The position numbers were made by a program, and so were the translations under genes. The notes under the pieces were generated by a model. The model was not told where the DNA came from. It searched no databases and worked only from the letters and a program-made list of their open reading frames with translations. Positions 24,812-34,654 of a stretch of DNA of 53,351 nucleotides are shown piece after piece. Source of the DNA: an uncultured Lachnospiraceae bacterium (GTDB lineage: Bacteria > Bacillota > Clostridia > Lachnospirales > Lachnospiraceae); assembly GCA_910588535.1 (NCBI GenBank), contig CAJUOO010000016.1:1-53351 (forward strand), read 5' to 3'. Numbering within the stretch: position 1 is the stretch's first letter; each line of letters begins with the position of its first letter.

Positions 24812-26983
24812 TTACTGAAAGTCAACCAGACAGCTTCCACATGAATATTCTGCTCCTCCAAAGGTAAGCGTCACCTCCACACTTCCCTCTGTCAGTCCCG
24901 GCTCTCCCTCAAATCCTGACAATGTATATGGAAAGCTTGCGGGAGTCACTGTGACAGTTTCCAGCACTCTGGATATTGTTCTTCCATCCTCCGTCGTCTG
25001 TACTAACTCCAGCTTCATAATTGCCTCCGCATAGCGCTCCAAATTGGAGGATGCTGGTCCCGGCACATTGGTTCGGATAAAGCTGTAGCCGTCATTTGTA
25101 ATATATTTAGACACCTGACTCTTATTGATGGTAACGCTGCCTGTGAGCGCCGGGCGCTCTGCCGCAACGACAAGATTGATCTTTGTTCCTTCTTTCACTG
25201 TCTCCCCGGCATCAATGCTCTGACTGACAATTGTTCCGGGAGTCCCGCTGCCAGAATCATCCTCTGAGGTCTCACCTACAATCAGTGAGTTTTTCTCTAT
25301 CTCAAGCTTTGCCTCCTCCAATGTCTTTCCAAGAAGAGACGGCACCTTGACGTCCTTAAATTCTGGTCCTTGGCTGAGGAATAGCACCACCTTATCTTCC
25401 GGGGATACCATCGTTCCCTTGGCAGGAGAGGAGCTTACTACATATCCCTGCTCTATCTCATCACTGTAGGTGTACTCTGTGGTATAATTAAGATTGCTAG
25501 AAGCCAATATCTCGGCAGCAGCCTGCTCCGATCGATTTGTCACATCCGGCATCTCAATCTTCTCTGGTCCTGAGCTAATCACTAGGGCTACAGAGGTATT
25601 CCTTGGAATAATTTCATTCACCTCAAACTCTGCGCGGATCACACGTCCTTTCTCCACTTCATTCGAGGTCTCAAATGTGCGGCTTCCCATACCCAGATTC
25701 GCCTGATTTAAAGCAATCAACGCATCATTCTCCGTGTATCCAATCACGTTAGGCATTGGAACACCATTTTCCTCCTTCTTGCTCTCCGTCTCCTGTGTGC
25801 TCTGTGTCGCCGCCTCCGTAGTTGTCTGCCCCTGTGTATTTGTATTTCCCCCGGTATTTGGCTTAGGCATCAGGCGAACAACAATAAACACGAGAAGACA
25901 GACAATCAATATAGCCGCTGCCACCATAAAAACCGTCATCATACGTTCTATCTTTGGATTTACGCGCTCCTCCGGCTCATCCTCCTCTTCATAGAACTTC
26001 TGATCATACACTTTTTTCTCGTGTTGTTTTCTGTCCTGCTTTCTGGCAGGAAGCTCCTTCTCCTCCGGGCGGCTGGTGCGGTTGATAATTGTCACCTCCT
26101 CCTGTGTCAGCGACACGGTGGGAGTCGCTATATTCGCCGTGGAAAGCTCAACAAAATCTTCATTCGGCGTCACAAGAGATTGTTTTAAGTCCGCTATCAA
26201 CTCTGCTGCCTTCGAGTAGCGGCGCTCTGGTTTCTTCTGTGTACATTTATAGATAATCTTCTCCACGCTGATTGGCAGATCAGGAACGACATCCCTTGGG
26301 GAAGGAATCTCCCCCTGAATATGCTGCAGCGCCACCGCCACAGTGGTATCACCCTCAAAGGGAACATAGCCGGTAATCATCTCATATAGGGAAATTCCAA
26401 GAGAATAGATGTCGCTGCGCTCATCACTATAGCTTCCCCTTGCCTGCTCCGGCGAGATATAATGCACGGAGCCCATGGCATTGGAATTGATCGTCTGCGC
26501 AGAAGAGGCTCTGGCAATGCCGAAATCTGTCACCTTAACCTTGCCCTCTCTGGAGATAATAATATTCTGTGGCTTAATATCACGATGAATAATGTGATGA
26601 CTGTGCGCGGTCTGGATTCCCTGCGCCACCTGAATGGCAATGCTGACTGCCTCCTTGACATCCAGCCGACCCTTTTTCTCTATGTAGGTCTTTAAGGTAA
26701 TCCCCTCCACCAGCTCCATCACAATATAGTAAAGCCCGCTGTCCTCCCCGACATCATAGATATTCACGATATTGGGATGGCTTAAGCCTGCCGCTGCCTG
26801 CGCCTCCGCCCGAAATTTGGACACAAAATTCTTGTCCTCGCTAAATTCCTGCTTAAGCACCTTCACTGCGACATAGCGGTTCAGCTTATGGCATTTTGCC
26901 TTATAGACATCCGACATGCCACCTGAGCCAACCTTGCCAAGTATCTCATATCGGTCGCTCAAAAAAGTTCCATTATTTAACAT
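24812..26983 (-). CDS. prkC: PASTA-domain Ser/Thr protein kinase
   Basis: This 723-residue membrane kinase senses cell-wall fragments. The kinase domain (about 10-275) has GKVGSGGMSDVYKA, VAVKVLK, HRDIKPQNIII, TDFGIARAS and SVHYISPEQARGSY. One membrane segment (FMVAAAILIVCLLVFIVVRL, about 352-371) is followed by a Thr/Gln-rich linker, then three PASTA repeats (starting near PMPNVIGYT, EMPDVTNRS, KVPSLLGKT). A C-terminal domain of about 110 residues of unknown fold ends with a Cys pair. The ATG overlaps the stop of the phosphatase gene. Confidence 0.95.
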   Translation of the reverse strand: MLNNGTFLSDRYEILGKVGSGGMSDVYKAKCHKLNRYVAVKVLKQEFSEDKNFVSKFRAEAQAAAGLSHPNIVNIYDVGEDSGLYYIVMELVEGITLKTYIEKKGRLDVKEAVSIAIQVAQGIQTAHSHHIIHRDIKPQNIIISREGKVKVTDFGIARASSAQTINSNAMGSVHYISPEQARGSYSDERSDIYSLGISLYEMITGYVPFEGDTTVAVALQHIQGEIPSPRDVVPDLPISVEKIIYKCTQKKPERRYSKAAELIADLKQSLVTPNEDFVELSTANIATPTVSLTQEEVTIINRTSRPEEKELPARKQDRKQHEKKVYDQKFYEEEDEPEERVNPKIERMMTVFMVAAAILIVCLLVFIVVRLMPKPNTGGNTNTQGQTTTEAATQSTQETESKKEENGVPMPNVIGYTENDALIALNQANLGMGSRTFETSNEVEKGRVIRAEFEVNEIIPRNTSVALVISSGPEKIEMPDVTNRSEQAAAEILASSNLNYTTEYTYSDEIEQGYVVSSSPAKGTMVSPEDKVVLFLSQGPEFKDVKVPSLLGKTLEEAKLEIEKNSLIVGETSEDDSGSGTPGTIVSQSIDAGETVKEGTKINLVVAAERPALTGSVTINKSQVSKYITNDGYSFIRTNVPGPASSNLERYAEAIMKLELVQTTEDGRTISRVLETVTVTPASFPYTLSGFEGEPGLTEGSVEVTLTFGGAEYSCGSCLVDFQ

Positions 26984-27723
26984 ACCTGCACCTCAAATTC
27001 ATCCGGCTCGATGAGAATCACTGAAATATTATCTCTCCCGCCGTTTTTATTTGCCAGTTCTATCAGATGAAGAACCTTTTCTTTCGTGGTTTTCTGCTTA
27101 TGGTTTACGATATGGAAAATATCTGCTTCCTCTATCATATTCGTCAATCCATCTGAACATAACAGAACTGCTTCCTTTTCCGCCAATTCCACCTCAAAGA
27201 AATCCGCCATCACCTTGCTGTTTACCCCGATTGCGCGGGTAATAATATTTTTCTTTGCATGGTTTCTGGCCTCTGCCTTGTCGATCTCCCCCATAGATAC
27301 CATTTCTTCCACCAGAGAATGATCCCTTGTAATCTGACGCATGGTATCGCCAATAACATACAGCCTGCTGTCCCCGACATTCGCCACATAGAGCGCTGTC
27401 CCAATAATAACTGCAGCTACGAGCGTCGTGCCCATTCCCTCATACTCTGGAGAACTCTTTGATCGGATATAAACCTCATGGTTCACTTCCTTGATAGCCT
27501 CCCCAATAATACTTATCGGACTTCCGCTCTTCTTAAGCTTTGCCGTCTGTAAAAACACCTCCACGGCACAGGATGATGCCTGCTCTCCCGCCTTATGCCC
27601 GCCCATCCCGTCCGCAACAATAAATAAATTCGGAAGCTGTCCAACCGGGTTCTGTGTGTAGTAAATATAGTCCTGATTTACTGCGCGGTTTCGTCCTATA
27701 TCTGTCATTCCATATGCCCGCAT
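26977..27723 (-). CDS. prpC: PP2C-type Ser/Thr phosphatase partner of PrkC
   Basis: This 248-residue metal-dependent phosphatase has all PP2C marks: TDIGRNRAVNQDYIY, FIVADGMGGHKAGEQAS, ANVGDSRLYVI, TRDHSL, LLCSDGLTNMIEE and NGGRDNISVIL. It reverses phosphorylation by the kinase encoded directly downstream, with which it overlaps by seven bases. GGAGAGG precedes the ATG, inside the end of rlmN. Confidence 0.93.
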   Translation of the reverse strand: MRAYGMTDIGRNRAVNQDYIYYTQNPVGQLPNLFIVADGMGGHKAGEQASSCAVEVFLQTAKLKKSGSPISIIGEAIKEVNHEVYIRSKSSPEYEGMGTTLVAAVIIGTALYVANVGDSRLYVIGDTMRQITRDHSLVEEMVSMGEIDKAEARNHAKKNIITRAIGVNSKVMADFFEVELAEKEAVLLCSDGLTNMIEEADIFHIVNHKQKTTKEKVLHLIELANKNGGRDNISVILIEPDEFEVQVC

Positions 27724-28787
27724 GCCTCTCCCTCCATTTCCCTTTGTTTCTCTCTATAACTTCTTCTAAGTTGTCCACAGGCACCATCAATATCTCTGCC
27801 CATTTCCCTTCTTATAGTAACATTTATTCCGTATTTTTCAAGCTTATTTTGAAAATTAAGAATTTCTTTATTTTGGGATTCTTTATAATTTCTCTCTTTT
27901 ATGGGATTCACAGGAATTAAATTCACATGACAATTCATATGCAAAATCCGCTCTGCAAGCTCCTCTGCCGCCGCCTCGCTGTCATTTACCCCTCGAACCA
28001 AACTGTACTCAAATGTAATCCGCCTTCCTGTCTGATCAAAATAATATCGGCAGGCATCAAGCACCTCATCCATCTGATAAGCATTTGCAATCGGCATAAG
28101 CGCTTTGCGAATCTCATCATTGGGAGCATGTAGGGACAATGCCAGCGTGATCTGTAATCCCTCCTCTGCCAATCTCTTTATCTGTGGCACCAGACCGCAG
28201 GTGGACACTGTGATATTTCTCTGGCTGATATGAAGACCATCCTTATCAGAGACCATATGGATAAATTTTATTATATTCTCATAATTATCCATCGGCTCCC
28301 CGCTTCCCATAACGACGATATGAGAAACCCGCTCTCCTGTGAGCTTTTGAATCTGATAGATCTGATCCAAGAGCTCTGCAGGCGTCAGATTGCGCTCCAG
28401 CCCATCAATAGTGGAGGCGCAGAACCGACAACCCATCCGACAGCCAACCTGAGAAGAAATACACACGGAATTTCCATGATGATATTTCATAAGTACACTT
28501 TCAATCATATGCCCGTCATGCAGCTCAAACAAATACTTTTTCGTGCCGTCAAGCTTTGACTCCTGAACCTGTACCTGCCTCAAGGAATCTATGTGATAAG
28601 CATCTGAAAGCCTCTCCCGAAGCTCCTTGGAAAGATTTGTCATCTCGTCAAAGCTCCCCGCAAGCTTCTGGTGAAGCCAGCTATAGATCTGCCCTGCACG
28701 AAATGCCTTATCTCCCGCTGCCAAAAGCTCTGCCTCAAGCTCCTTCTTTGTATATGATTTGATGTCCTTTTTCAATCTTTTTTCCAT
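27705..28787 (-). CDS. rlmN: Dual-specificity 23S rRNA A2503 / tRNA A37 methyltransferase
   Basis: This radical-SAM enzyme of about 360 residues makes 2-methyladenosine. An N-terminal helical domain (SYTKKELEAELLAAGDKAFR) leads to the radical-SAM cluster motif GCRMGCRFCAS. VVMGSGEPMDNYEN and ITVSTCGLVPQI follow, with the C-terminal GACGQL holding the catalytic Cys. The frame extends upstream to 28877, but those residues overlap rsmB and do not belong to the family, so the ATG at 28787 is chosen. The overlap with the phosphatase gene is 19 bases. Confidence 0.95.
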   Translation of the reverse strand: MEKRLKKDIKSYTKKELEAELLAAGDKAFRAGQIYSWLHQKLAGSFDEMTNLSKELRERLSDAYHIDSLRQVQVQESKLDGTKKYLFELHDGHMIESVLMKYHHGNSVCISSQVGCRMGCRFCASTIDGLERNLTPAELLDQIYQIQKLTGERVSHIVVMGSGEPMDNYENIIKFIHMVSDKDGLHISQRNITVSTCGLVPQIKRLAEEGLQITLALSLHAPNDEIRKALMPIANAYQMDEVLDACRYYFDQTGRRITFEYSLVRGVNDSEAAAEELAERILHMNCHVNLIPVNPIKERNYKESQNKEILNFQNKLEKYGINVTIRREMGRDIDGACGQLRRSYREKQREMEGEACGHME

Positions 28788-28794
28788 ATAAGCT

Positions 28795-30171
28795 CTACCT
28801 TCTTCTAAGCCTTGCCAAAAAGAATCCATCACAGGGGTTGATCCCCGGCAGGAATGTAAGACTGCCCTCTTTTGCATCCTTTCTCTGCTCTGTCGTCAAA
28901 CTATTTATTAATTCCTCAGGAAGATAATCAAGGAGGCTCTCCATCTCAAAAGGCAAATGTGAGAGCATCCACGCCACATTCTCCTGATTCTCTCCCGGAT
29001 TGATTGTGCAGGTGCTATATATCAAGCAGCCGCCCGGCTTTACATAGCGGCTGACTGTCGTGAGCAGCTCTCTTTGCAGGGCAGCAAGCTCCTCTAGATC
29101 TTTATTGGTAATTCTGTACTTTAGATCATTTTTCTTTCCAATCACGCCAAGCCCAGAGCACGGAAGATCAGCGAGCACCACATCTGCTCTCTGCTCCCAT
29201 GTGCTGTCGTACTTGGCTGCATCCCAAAGACATGCCCGTATATTAGAAAGTCCTGTGCGGGCTATATTCTCCTCAAGCAGACCTATCTTATACTCTGTCA
29301 GATCCCTCGCCTCCACATAACCAGTACCACGAAGCTTCTCCGCCACGTGAAGACTTTTTCCTCCCGGCGCCGCACAGACATCTATTATCTGAAAGCCCTG
29401 CCTGATTCCTGCCGCCTCCGCAACCATCATGGAACTGATATCCTGAACGACAAAATAACCTTCTTGAAATGAAGGCAACCCCTCAAGATAATCATAGCCT
29501 GATAATTCCAGCGCGTAGGAAGGCCACACACATAATTTTCCTTCCACCTGTTCCTTTTTTAAAAGCTCGACAATTTCCTCCCTAGAGGCTTTGTCAAGGC
29601 AGCAGCGCACAGTGGTTTTTCTCTCCTCCAAGGATGCTTTAAGAAGCTTTTCTGTTATCTCCACCCCATAAGCTTTCTTCCATTCCTCCACCATCCATTC
29701 TGGCGTGGAATAGCGAACAGAAAGATCCGTCTGGGATGGATCACAAAGTTTTTCCAAAAGCTTCTCCTTCTCCCTCGCTATCGTTCTTAAAACGCCATTG
29801 ACAAACCCTGTAAGATTGCGAAATCCCTTTTTTCTGGCAAGGCGCACCGCCTCGTTGCAGGCGGCACTGTCCGGCACACTGTCCATATAGAGAAGTTGAT
29901 ATGCACCCATGCGCAAGATCATGCGTATCACAGGCTTCATTTTTCGTGCCGGGATACTAGCACAGGCAGAAAGCACATAGTCCAGTGTTATCACTCTCTC
30001 CAATGTACCCTCGGTCAGTCTTGTAAAAAAGGCTCTTTCCCTCTTATCCAGATATTGATATTTCTTAAGAGCCTTCGCAATTACCAGATGGCTCAGCGTC
30101 CCTTCCTCCAAGATAAGAAGCAGTGCCTCCAAGGATATCTCCCGGACATCTGTCCTACCCTTCTCAGTCAT
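28795..30171 (-). CDS. rsmB: 16S rRNA cytosine-967 C5-methyltransferase
   Basis: This protein of about 458 residues has an N-terminal NusB-like RNA-binding domain (about 1-135) and a C-terminal Rossmann methyltransferase. The latter has VVQDISSMMVAE, DVCAAPGGKSLHVAEKL (SAM site), VLADLPCSGLGVIGKK (Cys) and YSTCTINPGENQE (second catalytic Cys). The ATG at 30171 follows GGAGG and overlaps the peptidase stop. Pairing with fmt and def upstream is widespread. Confidence 0.95.
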   Translation of the reverse strand: MTEKGRTDVREISLEALLLILEEGTLSHLVIAKALKKYQYLDKRERAFFTRLTEGTLERVITLDYVLSACASIPARKMKPVIRMILRMGAYQLLYMDSVPDSAACNEAVRLARKKGFRNLTGFVNGVLRTIAREKEKLLEKLCDPSQTDLSVRYSTPEWMVEEWKKAYGVEITEKLLKASLEERKTTVRCCLDKASREEIVELLKKEQVEGKLCVWPSYALELSGYDYLEGLPSFQEGYFVVQDISSMMVAEAAGIRQGFQIIDVCAAPGGKSLHVAEKLRGTGYVEARDLTEYKIGLLEENIARTGLSNIRACLWDAAKYDSTWEQRADVVLADLPCSGLGVIGKKNDLKYRITNKDLEELAALQRELLTTVSRYVKPGGCLIYSTCTINPGENQENVAWMLSHLPFEMESLLDYLPEELINSLTTEQRKDAKEGSLTFLPGINPCDGFFLARLRRR

Positions 30172-30862
30172 CACGCCTGCCTCCAAATAAGATAACCAAG
30201 CGCAGAAGCTGCAAAAGCGTGGAAGCTGCCCCTGCTACATAGGTAAGTGCTGCGGCCTTTAATACTGTTCTTGCACTCTTTACCTCGTCCGTATATAAAA
30301 TCCCCGTATCCTTTAAAAGCACCAGCGCTCTGCTGGACGCATTAAACTCCACCGGAAGCGTCACAAGCTGGAATAAAACCGCCAGCGAAAAAAGAATAAT
30401 TCCAAGATGTATCAAAGTTGTATTATACCCAAGAAAGATTCCAATCAAAATCATTGGCCAAGACAGAGCTGAACCAATATTTACCACCGGAACCATACTT
30501 TTTCTTATGGTAAGCGGTGAATAATTTTTCGCGTGCTGTACTGCATGACCGCACTCGTGCGCCGCCACACCAATGGCCGCCACAGAGCGTGCGCCGTAGG
30601 TGGTATCTGACAGGCGAAGTACCTTGTTCGTCGGATCATAGTGGTCCGTCAGATCACCCGCCACATGCTCGATCCTCACATCATAGATACCAGAGTGTTG
30701 CAAAATTCTCTCCGCGGCCTCCGCTCCTGTCATACCGCTCATCGCGCGCACCTTCGCATATTTTGCGTAAGTTGATTTCAATCTCGCGGACGCGATAAGA
30801 CAGATCACTGCTCCTACAATAATTAATAAATATGTTGCATCAAATCCAAAATAGTACGGCAT
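30164..30862 (-). CDS. Membrane zinc metallopeptidase (YugP-like)
   Basis: This 232-residue protein has an N-terminal hydrophobic segment (YLLIIVGAVICLIAS) and two or three central and C-terminal segments. The zinc site is HECGH in AIGVAAHECGHAVQHAK. The second part has NASSRALVLLKDTGIL. This is the pattern of the zinc peptidase 2 (YugP) family, whose substrate is not known. GGAGG precedes the ATG. It is embedded between fmt and rsmB as in many Clostridia. Confidence 0.85.
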   Translation of the reverse strand: MPYYFGFDATYLLIIVGAVICLIASARLKSTYAKYAKVRAMSGMTGAEAAERILQHSGIYDVRIEHVAGDLTDHYDPTNKVLRLSDTTYGARSVAAIGVAAHECGHAVQHAKNYSPLTIRKSMVPVVNIGSALSWPMILIGIFLGYNTTLIHLGIILFSLAVLFQLVTLPVEFNASSRALVLLKDTGILYTDEVKSARTVLKAAALTYVAGAASTLLQLLRLVILFGGRRDD

Positions 30863-30889
30863 AGCAGCCTCCTTTCCTGTGTTGAGCCG

Positions 30890-31819
30890 TCAGCTCAACT
30901 GCATACCCTTCTCAAGCGGATAACCGCGCAGGAAGGCAGACACTTCCATCCTCTTTTTCCCCTCAAGCTGTACCTCTGTCAGGGCTAGGGTTCCCTGCCC
31001 TGTCTTTACCAATAATCTGTCAGAAGATATCTCTACAATCTCCCCAAAGGCTCCATCGTACTCCCTGTCAATCACATCTGCCGCCCAAAGTTTCAGCGTC
31101 TTTCCATTGACATGAGTATATGCACTTGGCCACGAATTTAACCCGCGGATCAGGCACTCAATCTGCACCGCCGGCATGGAAAAATCAATATGCCCCTGTT
31201 CCTTCTTAAGCATGCTTGCATAGCTGGCTTCCTCATCCTTCTGTGGTGTCCGCACCGCAGTTCCTCTTTCAAGTTCCTCCAGCACATCCAGCACGAGCTG
31301 CCCGCCAAGCACACAGAGCTTGTCGTGTAAGGTGTCTCCGGTTTCTTTTTCGTCCAGATCAACCTCAACCTTCTTTAACATATCCCCGGTATCCATTCCT
31401 TTATCCATCCGCATCGCTGTCACACCACTCTTTTTCTCTCCATGGATCACAGCGTACTGTATCGGCGCGGCTCCTCTGTACTTTGGAAGCAGTGAAGCAT
31501 GTACATTGATGCAGCCGTAGGTTGGCAGATTTAAGATCACCTCTGGAAGAAACTGCCCAAAAGCAACCACGACAATAGCTTCTGGCTTCTGATCAACAAG
31601 AATCTTTATAAATTCCTCATCCCGCACCTTTGCCGGCTGAAATACAGGAATTCCTGCCTTCAGCGCCGCAAGCTTTACAGGAGGAGACTGCAGCTCCTTC
31701 CCTCTTCCCTTTGGCTTATCCGGCTGTGTGATCACCGCTGTCACATCATGCTCTGAAGCAAGCAACGCCTGCAAGGTTGGCACCGCGAAATCCGGTGTAC
31801 CCATGAAAACTATTCTCAT
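30890..31819 (-). CDS. fmt: Methionyl-tRNA formyltransferase
   Basis: This 309-residue enzyme formylates initiator Met-tRNA using N10-formyl-tetrahydrofolate. It has RIVFMGTPDFAVPTLQALL, TQPDKPKGRGKE, NVHASLLPKYRGAAPIQYAV (catalytic Asn/His region), MDKGMDTGDML and the C-terminal RNA-binding domain. Length is normal. It should not be confused with the shorter sugar formyltransferase at 2270, which shares only the catalytic fold. GGAGG precedes the ATG. Confidence 0.96.
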   Translation of the reverse strand: MRIVFMGTPDFAVPTLQALLASEHDVTAVITQPDKPKGRGKELQSPPVKLAALKAGIPVFQPAKVRDEEFIKILVDQKPEAIVVVAFGQFLPEVILNLPTYGCINVHASLLPKYRGAAPIQYAVIHGEKKSGVTAMRMDKGMDTGDMLKKVEVDLDEKETGDTLHDKLCVLGGQLVLDVLEELERGTAVRTPQKDEEASYASMLKKEQGHIDFSMPAVQIECLIRGLNSWPSAYTHVNGKTLKLWAADVIDREYDGAFGEIVEISSDRLLVKTGQGTLALTEVQLEGKKRMEVSAFLRGYPLEKGMQLS

Positions 31820-31834
31820 GCAAACCTCCTCTAT

Positions 31835-32329
31835 CTACTCCTCATCCTGCGCCTGATATGTCTCATAATACTCCTCTGTGTCCATAACGGGGCTTTCCGC
31901 TTTATCCGTATAGAGCACGCCATCCAGATGATCACACTCATGGCAGATCGCTCTAGCCAAAAGCTCTGTTCCCTCCAGTTCATATTCCTTCATATCGCGC
32001 CCTAGAGCTCTCACCTTTACATAATTGGGTCGTGTGACTGTCGCAGTCTTACCCGGAAGACTTAAGCATCCCTCTCCTCCTGTCTGACTGCCATCCGTCT
32101 CAAGAATCACCGGATTAATCAGAATATAGGGACCATCACCCACATCAATCACCACCACTCTCTTAAGAATTCCCACCTGCGGTGCTGCAAGCCCCACACC
32201 GTTTGCCTCATACATAGTCTCTAACATATCATCTATCAGTGTAGCAAGCTTTGGTGTCATTTCTGTGATTTCTCTGCACCTTTTGCGCAAAACTTCATCT
32301 TCCTCTGTTCTAATATTTCGAATTGCCAT
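31835..32329 (-). CDS. def: Peptide deformylase
   Basis: This metalloenzyme of about 164 residues removes the N-formyl group from new proteins. The three family motifs are present: GVGLAAPQVG, EGCLSLPG (metal Cys) and HECDHLDG (HExxH). A longer frame begins at 32356, but the MAIRNIRT start at 32329 is the family start and has AAAGG upstream. It is coupled with fmt, whose product creates its substrate. Confidence 0.95.
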   Translation of the reverse strand: MAIRNIRTEEDEVLRKRCREITEMTPKLATLIDDMLETMYEANGVGLAAPQVGILKRVVVIDVGDGPYILINPVILETDGSQTGGEGCLSLPGKTATVTRPNYVKVRALGRDMKEYELEGTELLARAICHECDHLDGVLYTDKAESPVMDTEEYYETYQAQDEE

Positions 32330-32360
32330 ATTTTTATACCCTTTCCTTTCCTGCAATCTG

Positions 32361-34601
32361 TCAATAATTAATCATAGGATTAAAATCAAACTGTACAATA
32401 CAGTCTCCCTTTTCCTGTCCATCGTCTTTTAATAAATATCTCTCCATCCGCTGCTTTGCCTCTGTTATCAGATCCCCTCTTGCCGACTCTTTATAATAGA
32501 GCACATAGCGGTATATATCTTTAATTCTAGATATTCCTGCCTTTGTCGGACCAAGTAGCTCCAACCCCTCCTCTGTCAAATCTGCCGTCAGAGCAGCAAG
32601 CTTGCCAGAGAGCTGTTCTGCCTTCTCTTCTTCCTGCGATGACACCAAGACGGCAAGAAGCTGTCCACACGGCGGATACTTCATCAATTTTCTATACAGA
32701 AGTTCCTGCTCAAAAAAACTTTTATAATCTTGCTTTGCCGCCTCTACAATACTATAATGTTCCGGGTTATAGGTCTGGATCACCACCTCACCCGGCGCAT
32801 CTCCTCTTCCCGCCCGACCGGCAGCCTGTGTCAAGAGCTCAAATGTCTTCTCACTGGATCGATAATCTGCGCCAAACAACGACAGATCTGCTGCCACAAC
32901 ACCCACAAGCGTCACATTAGGAAAATCATGCCCTTTCACTATCATCTGCGTCCCAATTAGAATATCTGCTTCTCCTCTGGCAAATGCTGATAAAATCTCC
33001 TCGTAGGAATCCTTCGACCTCGTTGTGTCCATATCCATGCGAAGCAGTGCCGCCTGCGGAAATTCTTTCTGCACTGCCTCCTCAAGGCGCTGTGTCCCAG
33101 TCCCAAACACTCCAATATAAGGAGAACCACATGTGGGGCATGTCTTTGGAAGAGGAATCTGATACCCACAATAATGACAGCGAAGAGATTCCAAGCGAAA
33201 ATTTCCATCCCTGTGCGCAGTCAGCCCCACATCGCAATGTGGGCAGCGCATCGCCTCCCCACAAGAACGGCAGGAGACAAACCCCCCATATCCTCTTCTA
33301 TTCAAGAACAGCATAATCTGCTCTTTTCTTCCCAGCCGCTCCTCCATCTTTTCCCGAAGACTGCGGCTAAACATCGTGCGGTTTCCCTGCTTTAGTTCCT
33401 CCCTCAGATCGACAACCTCAACCTTTGGCAGCTTTCTTACGCCAACTCTCTCTGATAACTCATACAGCCGATATTCTCCCGCAAGTGCTTTATAGTAAGA
33501 TTCCACAGACGGTGTCGCTGATCCCAACACCAGCGCCGCGTCCGTCAATCTCGCGAGCTCCTCCGCCGTCTCCCTCGCATGATACTTTGGCACATTCTCG
33601 CTCTTATAACTTCCCTCATGCTCCTCATCAATAATAATTAGTCCCAGATGCTTAAAGGGAGTAAATAATGCCGACCGAGGTCCTATTATAATATCAATCT
33701 CCCCCCGCTCTGCACGTGCAAGCTGATCGCTTCTCTCTCCCATGGACATCCGGGAATTAATGATAGAAGCACGTTCCCCAAAATGCTCATAAAATCTCTG
33801 CATTGTCTGAAAGGTCAACGCAATCTCAGGGATCAACACTATCGCCTGCTTTCTTTGTAGTATGATACCATCTATCAGTTTCATGTACACTTCTGTCTTT
33901 CCGCTGCCCGTCACACCCAAAATCAGGCTTGTCATCCTGTCACCTTTTTGGTACCGCGCAAGAAAATCATCTGCAATCCTCTGCTGTGATGCCGTCAATA
34001 CGATCTCCTTCTTCTTTCTCTCCTTCTGATAGACAGAAGGATTTCGGTAGACCTGTTCTGCCACCAGCCTGATTATCTGCAATTCCTGCATCTGTTTAAT
34101 CACGGTGGGTGATATGCCATATTTCTTGGTCGCTTCCTCAAAGGACAGCGCCTTCTGCTCTTTTACTATGGAGAACAACCTCTCCTTTGCAGGGCTCCTT
34201 CTTCCAAGCCCCGCCATGCGCTCCTCCATATCCGACACAGGAAGTATCCACTTCTTTTCCTTGCCCTTTATTGTTTTTTTTATGGGAATTACCGTTTTTA
34301 ATGCCTGATTCATAGTAGAGCCATATACAGATCTCATCCATGCGGCAAGGCGAATCAGAATCTCATCCACCCTCCTGCTGTTCTCCATCACTCTAATTAT
34401 CTTCTTAAGCTTTTCCTCCGGGTAATCCGCATATTCTGAAAATCCTACAACATATCCGCTGATTCTCCGGTTTCCCGCTCCAAAAGGAATCTCCACGCGG
34501 CTCCCAACCGTGAGCCTGCCCGCAAGCTCCTTTGGTATGCGGTACTGAAAGATGCGATCCAGCTTCTCATAGGATATGTCCACGATTATATCCGCATACA
34601 T
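32361..34601 (-). CDS. priA: Primosomal helicase PriA
   Basis: This 746-residue DNA helicase restarts stalled replication forks. An N-terminal DNA 3'-end-binding domain is followed by Walker A (LGVTGSGKTEVYM), the DEEH box (IIDEEHEGSYKS) and GSATPSVESY. A zinc-binding insert has paired cysteines (CRSCGEAMRCPHC, CHYCGY, CPTCGS), followed by ILIGTQMIVKGHDFPNVTLV and QAAGRAGRGDAPGEV. The Gly-rich YGGFVSC carries six Gs, a conserved motif and not a slippage tract. Confidence 0.96.
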   Translation of the reverse strand: MYADIIVDISYEKLDRIFQYRIPKELAGRLTVGSRVEIPFGAGNRRISGYVVGFSEYADYPEEKLKKIIRVMENSRRVDEILIRLAAWMRSVYGSTMNQALKTVIPIKKTIKGKEKKWILPVSDMEERMAGLGRRSPAKERLFSIVKEQKALSFEEATKKYGISPTVIKQMQELQIIRLVAEQVYRNPSVYQKERKKKEIVLTASQQRIADDFLARYQKGDRMTSLILGVTGSGKTEVYMKLIDGIILQRKQAIVLIPEIALTFQTMQRFYEHFGERASIINSRMSMGERSDQLARAERGEIDIIIGPRSALFTPFKHLGLIIIDEEHEGSYKSENVPKYHARETAEELARLTDAALVLGSATPSVESYYKALAGEYRLYELSERVGVRKLPKVEVVDLREELKQGNRTMFSRSLREKMEERLGRKEQIMLFLNRRGYGGFVSCRSCGEAMRCPHCDVGLTAHRDGNFRLESLRCHYCGYQIPLPKTCPTCGSPYIGVFGTGTQRLEEAVQKEFPQAALLRMDMDTTRSKDSYEEILSAFARGEADILIGTQMIVKGHDFPNVTLVGVVAADLSLFGADYRSSEKTFELLTQAAGRAGRGDAPGEVVIQTYNPEHYSIVEAAKQDYKSFFEQELLYRKLMKYPPCGQLLAVLVSSQEEEKAEQLSGKLAALTADLTEEGLELLGPTKAGISRIKDIYRYVLYYKESARGDLITEAKQRMERYLLKDDGQEKGDCIVQFDFNPMINY

Positions 34602-34654
34602 AAACTTAGAACCCCTCCAAAACAGACCCTTCTCTGACTCTTATCACTTGCTCT

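Noticed and set aside
33280..33291. C6 runs in priA as further slippage tracts
   Set aside because: They encode conserved PriA residues, are only six long and are in frame; they do not compare with the 8-10 tracts of the glycan genes.
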